A DNA stretch of 64,000 nt, taken from NCBI GenBank assembly GCA_025991245.1, contig BQMJ01000023.1:149001-213000 (forward strand), in the 5' to 3' direction. This document shows, piece after piece, positions 55,459 to 64,000 of this stretch. The position numbers and the translations under genes are program-made. The notes beneath the pieces were generated by a model that saw nothing but the letters and a program-made list of their open reading frames with translations, had not been told where the DNA came from and ran no database searches. Within the stretch, counting starts at the first letter, position 1. Every line of letters begins with the position of its first letter. The stretch comes from Galdieria partita (taxonomy: Eukaryota > Rhodophyta > Bangiophyceae > Galdieriales > Galdieriaceae).

Positions 55459-56502
55459 ATGGGTGCTTGTCTTTCTATTGAAGATAAAAGTCCCCAGCCA
55501 TCCAAAAAAGTTACTAGAGGAAACCAAAACTACTCGAAAGGAGCCAAAAAGAGAACAACCCATCGTGCTCCATCGTATAAGACAAAGGCTGTTCCTTATG
55601 GACAACGAACTCGTACTCAACCAGACCAACTTTCTAAGACGGTTCTAGCCAACGATAACTCTCATAGACTTTTATCGACTCCCACTACTAGAAGATCTAC
55701 ATCAAAGCCAAAGGTTGCTTATGCTGCAAAGGATAACACTCCTGTTCTTCGTGAAGTCAATCGTGGCTCTAATCTTTTACAGCATTCAACTCATCAGAGC
55801 TTTGAAGACTCCAAAGCAAAGAGTTCAAATGACGCATTTCAAGAAATAAAACAACCTGCAGAACAACAACAGCAACTACATGATACGGAGCAAACTTCTT
55901 CATTGGCTACCCCATGGGTATCTGGCAGTCTTGTACAACAACGCATGAGTCAATTGTTTCAAAGCAATTTGCTTCGAACGGAACACCAACAGAACAATGA
56001 GAATATAAGTTGGAGCGGACTTGTCAAGCAGCGACAAAGCATATTTCAAAACAATAATCATTCTCTTTCAGAAACAGTGCTCAAGAAAGATACCAAGCCG
56101 ATAGAAAAGGGCAAAGATTCTGACAACATGAAGAAAAACCCTTCTATGAAAGAAAACGCAACTCCATTCATGGAGTCAAAGGATCAGCCGGTCGTGGATT
56201 CTTATCCTTTTAAAGAGACGGTAGATACATCAACTGAGTGGAAGCAAGAAACGGAAACTCCCAGCCAGCAATATGGTCCCCATCACTCTCACAGGCTTCC
56301 CCGAAAGAAAATAGAAGAAACTTGGCCTGAAATGCGTGATCAAGAGACCTTAGACATTGAGAAATGGAGAAATAGAAGAACCAGACGAATGGTGCGTAAC
56401 TCTGTTTTAATGGAAGAACAAGAAGACCCCGAACAAGCTGCTGCACGAAGTATGCGTGGAAGTGTTTTACGTGCTCATTCTTCCATGAAGTTTCAATTTT
56501 AA
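55459..56502 (+). CDS. N-myristoylated disordered protein with V-x-x-R-x-x-x-F motifs
   Basis: 347 aa from the ATG at 55459 giving MGACLSIEDKS: Gly2, Ser6 and Cys4 form a typical dual N-myristoylation/palmitoylation signal, so plasma or endomembrane attachment is expected. The body is low-complexity (Lys, Gln, Ser, Thr). Two copies of a motif, GSLVQQRMSQLFQSN and SGLVKQRQSIFQNN, resemble the array in the upstream gene. The C-terminus is a charged helix (EKWRNRRTRRMVRNSVLMEE). The frame is open upstream of the ATG only with non-ATG codons. No family recognised. Confidence 0.62.
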   Translation: MGACLSIEDKSPQPSKKVTRGNQNYSKGAKKRTTHRAPSYKTKAVPYGQRTRTQPDQLSKTVLANDNSHRLLSTPTTRRSTSKPKVAYAAKDNTPVLREVNRGSNLLQHSTHQSFEDSKAKSSNDAFQEIKQPAEQQQQLHDTEQTSSLATPWVSGSLVQQRMSQLFQSNLLRTEHQQNNENISWSGLVKQRQSIFQNNNHSLSETVLKKDTKPIEKGKDSDNMKKNPSMKENATPFMESKDQPVVDSYPFKETVDTSTEWKQETETPSQQYGPHHSHRLPRKKIEETWPEMRDQETLDIEKWRNRRTRRMVRNSVLMEEQEDPEQAAARSMRGSVLRAHSSMKFQF

Positions 56503-56576
56503 TAAAAATTGGATTTCTTCAGTGGATGATCAAGTGTGACTTTTTTCCCAAAACCAACTGAAAGAGAACAACGTTT

Positions 56577-57152
56577 ATGGCACAAGATAGTACGACTCAT
56601 GCAGTTGATGACTTGGCTCATCTCTCATGGAGGGATAATTGGTTTTTGGCAAACTTCCCTTTGACATCAGACACAGTTTTAGACTATTTTTCTGGGTCTC
56701 CTTTTTATGATCCTTCTTGCAACAATGAGCAGATTCGAATGCAGGGACTCGATCCTTCAGTGTTATATAACATGGTAGGAACAGAATATGTGGTAACGAA
56801 TCAACAAGAACCAGTCTTTTTCATAGTCGAAAAGGTTCACAGATACAACAAAGAGGAAACCAAGACGCTACAAATATTCTATATTTTGGAAGGAACCGTA
56901 TATCAATCGCCTTCTCTCCGAAGTTTACTATTGTCAAGGTTGTCGGAGAGTTTTTTTCATATATCTGGAAGTTTTGAATCTTTACAGCAATCCTCATTGT
57001 TTAGCAAAGTATCTAGTGATCTATTGGTGAACAGCGATGGTATAGAGGAGCAAAGCAGAGTAGAAAACTCGGAGAAAGTGACCAAATACTTTCAAGAAGA
57101 ACCCAAAGGAGTGGAAGCATCTATCATTGACCGTATTCTGTTCTCCCTGTAG
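56577..57152 (+). CDS. MED6: Mediator complex subunit 6
   Basis: 191 aa, single exon. SWRDNWFLANFPLTSDTVLDYF, the SPFYDPSCNNEQIRMQGL box, MVGTEYVV, EPVFFIVEK and YILEGTVYQSPSL follow the MED6 core (WRD...VLDYF...FYD..CNNE..KMQ...MVG.EY). Mediator head module, nuclear, RNA polymerase II transcription. The C-terminal 60 residues are divergent. It starts 74 bp after the myristoylated-protein gene. Confidence 0.92.
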   Translation: MAQDSTTHAVDDLAHLSWRDNWFLANFPLTSDTVLDYFSGSPFYDPSCNNEQIRMQGLDPSVLYNMVGTEYVVTNQQEPVFFIVEKVHRYNKEETKTLQIFYILEGTVYQSPSLRSLLLSRLSESFFHISGSFESLQQSSLFSKVSSDLLVNSDGIEEQSRVENSEKVTKYFQEEPKGVEASIIDRILFSL

Positions 57153-57351
57153 TCTTGGATTCTTCAAGTCACCAAGTGAATATCCGAGCTTGTGTTTGTT
57201 TATGTATATATATTTGTGTTTCAAGACGAAAGTTTTTTGTACCATTTGAATAGAGCATAAAATGATTTCAGCGCAAGTTTGAAAAGAGCACATTGGGAAA
57301 AGGAATTGAAGCGCGCGCCGTTGGTTTGTTGTGTTGGTCACGCCGACTCGA

Positions 57352-58133
57352 ATGGTAAAGCATAACTTTTGTTTTCTCAAGTTCTATTCTCATTCTTGGA
57401 AACCAAGGCTTCTCATTTTCAAGCAGGGGCTCAAACAGACGGTACAAACGTTCCCACCTTTAAAATCATCCTGGTAGGAGATGGAGGCGTTGGTAAAACA
57501 ACTTTTGTGAAGAGACACCTTTCCGGAGAATTTGAAAAGAAGTACATCGCTACAGTAGGTGTCGAAGTACATCCTCTTAAATTTCATACCAACAGAGGTC
57601 CCATTGTTTTCAATGTTTGGGATACTGCCGGCCAAGAAAAGTTTGGAGGTTTGAGGGATGGCTACTAGTAAGTTTTCTTTGTTGAGAATCTTGAGTTGTC
57701 CCATAACCGAACCCTATTTAGTATTCAAGGACAAGGTGCCATTATCATGTTTGACGTTACTTCTAGAATTACCTACAAGAATGTTGCCAATTGGCACCGA
57801 GATTTGGTTCGAGTATGTGAAAATATTCCCATCGTACTCGTTGGGAACAAGGTAGATGTGAAGGATAGAAAGGTTAAAGCGAAGCAGATTACTTTTCATA
57901 GAAAAAAGAATCTCCAATACTACGATATTTCTGCAAAGAGCAACTATAACTTTGAGAAACCATTCCTATGGCTTGCTCGAAAGTTGGTTGGTGATCCCAA
58001 TTTGGTATTTGTAGAAGCACCAGCGCTTGCTCCGGCAGAAGTTCATATTGACGATACTTACAAAGCTCAAATGGAAGCAGAGTTACAACAAGCTCAGAAT
58101 GTAGCCTTACCTGATGAAGATGACGACATGTAA
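57352..58133 (+). CDS. RAN: Ran GTPase, with a 3-nt first coding exon
   Basis: 224 aa. [20 protein letters not shown] (G1), [30 protein letters not shown] (G3), [32 protein letters not shown] (G4), [12 protein letters not shown] (G5) and the acidic DEDDDM tail identify Ran, the GTPase of nuclear transport and mitosis. Exons: 57352-57354 (ATG only), 57408-57667, 57722-58133. The 53-bp and 54-bp introns keep phase and the protein then begins [13 protein letters not shown]. No in-frame ATG exists in exon 2 before the GTPase domain. Confidence 0.93.
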
Positions 58134-58217
58134 CACAAAGAATGTGAAGGAAGGAAGAGTGGTAGAGGGAGACCCACGTTTGTTGGATGTCGTATAAACA
58201 ATAAACTGCGATTCGCA

Positions 58218-59672
58218 ATGATTCCTTTGAGAATGTTTGTTGAGAGTTGCAAGTTATCTCCAACCACTGTGCGACGTGGCAAGTGTTTGTACAAATATTG
58301 GAACAATGTTTCCAAAAGTGTTGTTCACATTGAGTTTGGTTTACGTTGTTTTGGGTATTTAAAGAATCGAAAGGGATGGAGGAACAACTTGTTGCATATG
58401 TCATATCCCAGTACAAGTACGAAACGGGATGAAAACTATCATTTTCCTTGTTTTCAACCATCTAAAAAGGGTATTCTATTTACTTTGTTGTTAACCAGTG
58501 CAGTATTCTTCATCAAGTATAAGCTCTCCACTCACAGACTCCGTTCCATGCGGTTATTCTATTCTTTGTTATTTGCTTGTTGTGCTTTTGGAGTTTCTTG
58601 GTTAGTGTCAGCGAATATGTCATATTGTCAGTCGTTACAATCACCTGAAGCAATAGTTGATTCCACAAGTCAATTTATTCCAGTGAAAGGTGCAGTCATT
58701 CATTTCCAACAATATATTCCAGTGAACAAAGTATCGAAAGATGGGACTTGGGGAATGATACTTCTTCACGGTTTTGGTTCTTGGTTATACACATATCATA
58801 TGTTTTGGAGATTTTGTGTGAAGGAGTTGGATTGTACTTTTCTTGCGTTTGATCGTCCTGCGTTTGGTTTCTCGTCGAGACCCAGAGATAAGAAATACTA
58901 TTCTCAGAGTTTTGCTATTTATCTCGTTGGTTTTTTCATGGATCGATTATCTCAGTTGGGCATATCTAAGCACGTTATTGTTGGACACAGTATGGGAGGT
59001 CTTACAGCGGCATTGGCAGCTTTGAAGTATCGACATGGTGTAAGAGCATTGGTTCTTATTGCAGCCGCTATTCCGACCGTGAAAAGCAAAGGGTCAGTGG
59101 AAGAAGAGTTCAGTGGGCGGTTGGATAGAAAAGTCCTATTGGCTGTTCTTCATGGGATGCGGTTATTTGTGGTCCATGTGTGGATAAGGCTGTTGGTTGG
59201 TTTCGTATCTTTCGTGATTCAACCCTTGATGTATGTTTCACTTTCTTTATTGGTTTCTCAAGAAATGTTTTGGAGAAGAGGTCTCTCAGTTGCTTGGTAT
59301 TCGATAGAGAAGTTGACGGACAAAGTCATTGAACAATATCGTCTTCCCACTTTAGTCAAACATTGGCAACGAGGATTGATTGACTTTGTTGTTGCCAATA
59401 GAAACAAAACTCCCTTTTATCCAACTTCAGTGTCTATGGATGAACAGAAGAACATAGTTGATCAGTTATCGAAAAGTAATATTCCTATACTACTTATTCA
59501 TGGAAAAGAAGATCGTGTGATACCTTTGAAGCGTTCCTTGGAATTGGCAGCCAACCTTCCTCAGGCACGACTCGTTGTGATTCCTCAATGTGGACATGTT
59601 CCACAAGAAGAACAACCACAACGAGTATGGGATGTGATAAGGGAGTTTTTATATTCAAGTGAGGAGATTTGA
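58218..59672 (+). CDS. Alpha/beta hydrolase with N-terminal membrane segments
   Basis: 484 aa. Hydrolase core: MILLHGFGSWLYTYH oxyanion region, AFDRPAFGFSSRP, nucleophile elbow VIVGHSMGGLTAA (Ser), ILLIHGKEDRVIP (Asp) and QCGHVPQEEQP (His), a complete catalytic triad. The N-terminal 150 residues are basic with two hydrophobic segments (ILFTLLLTSAVFF, YSLLFACCAFGVSWLV), suggesting an organelle- or ER-membrane enzyme, possibly plastid-targeted. A lipase, esterase or pheophytinase-like function is possible, but the substrate is unknown. Confidence 0.85.
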   Translation: MIPLRMFVESCKLSPTTVRRGKCLYKYWNNVSKSVVHIEFGLRCFGYLKNRKGWRNNLLHMSYPSTSTKRDENYHFPCFQPSKKGILFTLLLTSAVFFIKYKLSTHRLRSMRLFYSLLFACCAFGVSWLVSANMSYCQSLQSPEAIVDSTSQFIPVKGAVIHFQQYIPVNKVSKDGTWGMILLHGFGSWLYTYHMFWRFCVKELDCTFLAFDRPAFGFSSRPRDKKYYSQSFAIYLVGFFMDRLSQLGISKHVIVGHSMGGLTAALAALKYRHGVRALVLIAAAIPTVKSKGSVEEEFSGRLDRKVLLAVLHGMRLFVVHVWIRLLVGFVSFVIQPLMYVSLSLLVSQEMFWRRGLSVAWYSIEKLTDKVIEQYRLPTLVKHWQRGLIDFVVANRNKTPFYPTSVSMDEQKNIVDQLSKSNIPILLIHGKEDRVIPLKRSLELAANLPQARLVVIPQCGHVPQEEQPQRVWDVIREFLYSSEEI

Positions 59673-59827
59673 ACATCACCATTGAAATCATCCATTGTGG
59701 GCAATTACCTGGAAGCTTGAGTATAGAACCATTCGATATCAACTATACTTACCCAATATGGATTGGGTCGATATAATATAGGGGGTCCATCTAAACACTC
59801 AAATTGTCGATGATTACTATTCCATTC

Positions 59828-61134
59828 CTAAAATATATATTTCGCTCTCGTTGGTATACATCTCCTTTTTATATCTTTGGTTTCACTTACATATCTTGTC
59901 ACCGATAACACTTTCCATTCATTTGTGTCATCAATAGGATTGTCCATAGCCATTCCCATCTTCACTTCATAAAATCCAGCCTTCTTTTGTGGCTTGTTTC
60001 CCAAATAACTTGTACTGCCACAACAAAGAAATCGTACCATACGACCATTCATAAGCACACTCTGCATATAATGTTCGTGATCATGTCCACACAAGTAAGC
60101 CAATGGAGGTTGTCTACAAAAAACTTGATACAGTTCGTGCACATCCTTTAAACTACGACCAAAACTATCCGATATGCTCCCATCTATATTCAGTACTGGA
60201 TAATGTCCAACTACTATACAACGAGAAGAGTCCAATCGTTCCAGTAACATTTCCAATCTTTCCAATTGTGGTGCAGAATTCTCTCCAAACGACCACTTAC
60301 TGGGTCTGGCCTAAACAATATATAAATGGATTCTAAGCAAATAATCATTCAGAGATAAAAAGAAATAACCAACTTGATCCAACGCAATAACTTTCAAACC
60401 AAAACCTGCATCATAGACTCTAGGCCATGGAGTTTCTGTTTCTATCAGCTACAAAATCTCTTTCGAATCTTTCTCTGTTCCTTACCTTGTGTCACTTTCC
60501 ATTTCCCATTTTCCCAAACATCTCCTCCTTTCATATATTCGCCAAAATATTGTTCCATCAAATATTCACTATTCTTAGTATACCGATCGTGATTACCTGC
60601 AATCATAATATTAGGATATTTCTCCAACATGGGAGATAATATGGACTTTGCTATTTCAAATTCGGCTGGCAGACCCAACCCTGTTAAATCCCCTATAAAA
60701 CGTTATTCCGATCATACTGTCAAAATAGCTCAAAAGACAAACCAGAAAATATACATAGGTCAGGTTGTAGAGTGTCTATTTGGCTGACCATTGTAGGAAC
60801 CAACTCTGCCGCACGGAAATCCTAACCACCATTTTCACAACTGCATATAGATAATCAACAAAACAACTCTTACGTGTCTTCTTCCTTTTACATAGAGATG
60901 AGCCAAACCCAACAACTGTTTCCACGTAGGTAAAAGAGTAGGCTATTTAAATATATATATGTCACTGTTCAGTACCTACACATGGCCTATTGATTACGCA
61001 ATACAAACCAACTGCAACACATGAAAATGGACATCTGTCCAGTGTATCAGTCGAAAAACTTTCATTTCACAAGGTTGTTCACTTTGGGCCGTTGTGTGTC
61101 CTGTGGAAGAGTGGTGGTTCGATGTTTCCGTCAT
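59828..61134 (-). CDS. Calcineurin-like metallophosphoesterase, six exons
   Basis: 342 aa: exons 61009-61134, 60874-60942, 60743-60821, 60496-60692, 60374-60448, 59828-60310 (introns 47-66 bp; phases agree). Metal-ligand motifs: IHWTDVHFH (DxH), IFSGDLTGLG (GD), IMIAGNHDRY (GNHD), VVGHYPVL (GH) and YLCGHDHEHYM (GHxH). All five blocks of the phosphoesterase fold are intact. Substrate unknown (protein, nucleotide or lipid phosphate). The N-terminus is short and hydrophilic, so it should be cytosolic. The 47-bp intron 4 uses a GTGACA donor. Confidence 0.87.
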
Positions 61135-61475
61135 TCTAACGAATAACAACTCCCTCTTGGGTCGTCTCACAAAATTCCCAAAGACGGGTTGCTTTGTTGT
61201 CAAAAACTGTGTTGTTATTTTTGGGTGAAGCTGCGTCTGTCTAAGTTTCTATCAGTACACTATTCAAGAGGGACTAGAGAAACACAACCTGTTGTTCTTG
61301 AAACAGTTATTGGAGGTTGCTATGAAACACAAAGAGTAACTAATAGGCAACGTATGTATATCATGCATATGTTTGTGCGCGTCAATCTCAAGCAACCGAA
61401 AATAAAAGTCACCCCAAATTCTTTGAATCTTTGAGAAACTTTATAAAAGCAAATCCAAAAGGAGAGGATCGTCCA

Positions 61476-62960
61476 TCACTTGACCTTTTTGGAACTCGTT
61501 TTGGTTGAACTATCGGAATTTTCATCGATATAGGAATCTTTTCCTACTCCATTACTAGACACTGATAGGGCTTTGTTCTTTTTCTGAGGAGGATTCTGGC
61601 CACCACTTTGACTGCTACCAAATCCCATTACTTTCGATGGCTTACCCGTCTCCTGACTCTTCTTCAACTTTCCTTGTGATAACATTTCCTTGTATTTCTG
61701 ACCAGCTGGTGTATACTTGCTACGAATCAGCACAGTTTGCAAGGTCGATACAATATTGTTGGTAACCCAATAAAGTGTCAATCCACTAGAAACATTCAAT
61801 GAAAACCAACCCACAAGAAAAGGCAGAAACTTTAATATCCCGTTGGCTCGTTTTTGCGGATCATCTTCTTCTTGACCGCTACTTGAAGAAGGGCTCAAAA
61901 TACTCTGTGAAATAAACTGCGAAACTACCAATATTGTAGGAAGTATCAAGTAACAAATGGCATCGTGCCATCCAATAGGTGGTGCACCATCTCGAAAAGG
62001 AAATAACCAAGTATCCAAGCCCTGCCCTACTCGACTCACAGGACCATCTAAACTAGGAACAAAGAAAAAACCTTCCTATTATGCAAAATAACATGAAAAT
62101 TCAGCTTCCAACCAACAAATGACATTCGAGCGGCTTACATGAATTTGATCCGTGCTAGCCAGATTTAACAAGGCCCTATATAACGCTATCCATACAGGAA
62201 TTTGCACCAACACAGGAAGACAGCCTGCTAAAGGATTGATATTCGATTCCTTGTACAACTTGGCAGTTTCCATATTCAACAACTGTGGATTGTCCTTGTA
62301 TAGCGCTTGCAACTCTTTTACTTTTGGCTGCATTGCTTGCATCGACAACGTAGACTCCATCTGCTTATAGTTCAACGGAAAAGTAACTAGCTTCACTAGA
62401 ATAGTGAATAAAATGATGGAAAAGCCCCAAGCATAAGGTAACCCTGCACCTATTTCAACACATTAAAAAAGGAAAAATACACAAAATACAAGAAACACAC
62501 CTTCAAGATAACTATGAAACATGGTCACCGCAGTTTGGATAACATTGACAAAAGAATCAAAAAGACCAGGATTCTTTGCTACTTCAGCACTTGCAGACGT
62601 AGCCTGGTCGGTTGCCTCCGCTACTAGAGTTTGTAACTGTGTTGTAAAACGACTACCCAAAAGAAATGAAGGATCAGAGGGTAGAATACTTTGGAAGGCA
62701 GTAATAATGGAAGGGTCTAAAAGACTCGAAACCAATACCAGTGAACTAGTTCTAGAACTAGTTCGTTGACGAATTGAACGGCAACTGGAGGTTTTCAACA
62801 GACGTTTCCCATTAAACATTCCTCGAGTTGAAAGAAACCAAATAACACCTCGACCCTTTTCCAGCGAACACTGTTGACATGACTTGGAATATACACGCGG
62901 TTTTGCTGATAACCCATACGACACAAAACACAGATCGCTCACTTCCGCCTTCGTCAACAT
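61476..62960 (-). CDS. ALB3: Alb3/YidC/Oxa1-family thylakoid membrane insertase
   Basis: 456 aa, three exons: 62501-62960, 62139-62449, 61476-62075 (introns 51, 63 bp). A transit-peptide-like N-terminus (Ser/Arg/Lys-rich) precedes a long lumenal/peripheral segment and the core: YAWGFSIILFTILVKLVTFP, YKQMESTLSMQAMQPKVKEL, NPLAGCLPVLVQIPVWIALY, a poorly conserved loop, then the last two helices ending FSLNVSSGLTLYWVTNNI. It inserts light-harvesting and photosystem subunits into thylakoids, with cpSRP where present. The C-terminal tail is Ser/Lys/Gly-rich, where Alb3 binds cpSRP43 in plants; red algae lack cpSRP43, so that function is not implied. Confidence 0.93.
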
Positions 62961-64000
62961 GAGAATCTAATTAACAGTTAACCCTCCAACCATTCACTGC
63001 ATTACGAACGATTTCGCCTGACTACTGGAGTCTGCAGCAAACAAGTTTTACTAAATATTCGAGATTATATTCCAATTTGAAACAATTTACACCCGAGTTA
63101 TTTGTCAAAGAGTGAGTTCCTCCTAAACTACAAAAGATTTCGAATAGAGTTCAAATCTGGAGACTGACTACGAAGCTAAACTATCTTAAAGGATCTCAAG
63201 TAACTACTCACCAAGTGCCCTTCTAAAGTAATACAAGACCCACGTACAACATAACCAAATTTAAAAGAAACTTTCAAACTTTTTAAAATAAATAGGAATA
63301 TATGTATACGTATATAAGTTTGATACACGAATCCCTCCACTGTACCACATTTCAAAATAATAGCCATTATTGTCATCAATATGAATGGTCGTAACTCACG
63401 CAGTAGAAATCAAAAACTTGCAGAAAAACACAAAGTATATGCGCAGAATCAAATTTACAGAAGAAAATTTATAATAGCAAAAAGAAAAGTTCGTAATGAT
63501 CACAAAAATGCAATGAACTTGTCGAAGAAGATCACCCAGAATTCTCTAGGCCAACAGTAAGAAGAAACTATAAATGTAGGAATGCATCAACCTTAAAAAA
63601 GTGGGTAGTGCAAGACACTATCAAGAAAACAGGAAATATCATCAAGCCAAAAAAAGACAATAATGTACTATTCCAATTTCCAATAATGCCAATTTAAAGA
63701 GAACAATCAATGTTGAACATTTTTTCCATCCATTATGGTCTACATAAGAAATATAATTAAAACTGAGCGTTAAATATTTTTCAAAAAAATTATTTCTCGT
63801 TTAAAGTTCTCTATTTTTTTTCAGTGTAGCCAAATTACTCCAAATTATTTATTATGGAATTAATCCTTTGAATTATGAAATAATTCTTAATTTGAATCGA
63901 AATGATTATTGAATACGGCTTATTGCTATTGTTAAAAAAAAAGCTTTAGTTTTTTAATATATAACTATTCTATATTGTAAATAATAATAGTCTGGATGAC
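62961..64000. other. AT-rich, gene-free right end
   Basis: About 1 kb without a supportable exon on either strand. It grows steadily more A/T-rich, with A and T runs in the last 500 bp, unlike the rest of the window. It may be a long intergenic or 5' region of Alb3, or the edge of a chromosome-end or repeat-poor AT island. Confidence 0.5.

Overview
This is a nuclear window from a compact, intron-bearing photosynthetic eukaryote. About 47 protein genes sit in 64 kb. Most introns I could place by reading-frame continuity are only 46-60 bp (GT-AG, with a few GC-AG). Intergenic gaps are often under 100 bp. The gene set mixes core eukaryotic genes (Ran, VPS4, MED6, eIF6, MFAP1, NAA10, SnRK1/AMPK-type kinase) with plastid genes: an Alb3/YidC insertase, a cyanobacterial-type F420/ferredoxin-dependent 8-vinyl reductase, and a GIANT CHLOROPLAST 1-type SDR. 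This combination, with short introns and moderate AT content, best fits a cyanidiophycean red alga such as Galdieria. That assignment is inference, not a database result.

Layout. 0-9.8 kb: an unrecognised type I membrane protein with duplicated domains, a CTD-type phosphatase, MFAP1, a TSR4/PDCD2 protein, eIF6, TMA7, an unrecognised spliced gene and the NatA catalytic subunit NAA10. 9.8-11.2 kb: a gene-poor stretch with a TA/GA microsatellite. 11.2-23.2 kb: a CD39-type NTPDase, formamidase, polyamine oxidase, MGST3 and endonuclease III (divergent, 31 bp apart), a basic unknown protein, a GATA factor and the GC1/SDR39U1 protein. 23.4-28.3 kb: an F-box plus vWA fusion, a nuclear coiled-coil protein and an FKBP-TPR immunophilin. 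28.3-34.7 kb: a cyclitol/sterol block. Inositol monophosphatase faces a same-strand run of squalene epoxidase, myo-inositol-phosphate synthase and a sedoheptulose-7-phosphate cyclase (EEVS-like); mitoribosomal mL53 follows divergently. 34.8-45 kb: a GET2/CAML-like protein, a CCCH zinc finger, a methyltransferase, SERF, an extremely intron-rich GT64 glycosyltransferase, N-formylglutamate amidohydrolase, a C2-domain protein and the 8-vinyl reductase. 45.4-53 kb: the SnRK1 kinase, an unknown protein, a 3-beta-HSD-type SDR, a Cys-rich tail-anchored-like miniprotein, cyclophilin A and VPS4. 53.3-63 kb: two adjacent unknown proteins sharing a short repeated motif, MED6, Ran, an alpha/beta hydrolase, a metallophosphatase and Alb3. 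The last kilobase is AT-rich and gene-free.

The most notable points are the adjacent pair of sugar-phosphate cyclases (INO1 next to an EEVS-like enzyme) within reach of inositol phosphatase, the F-box/vWA fusion, the pair of neighbouring disordered proteins with a common motif array, a GET2-like tail-anchor receptor candidate, and the approximately 15-exon GT64 gene with GC-AG introns. Start codons were chosen as the first in-frame ATG compatible with family alignments. Exon junctions were deduced by eye and have not been tested against transcripts.
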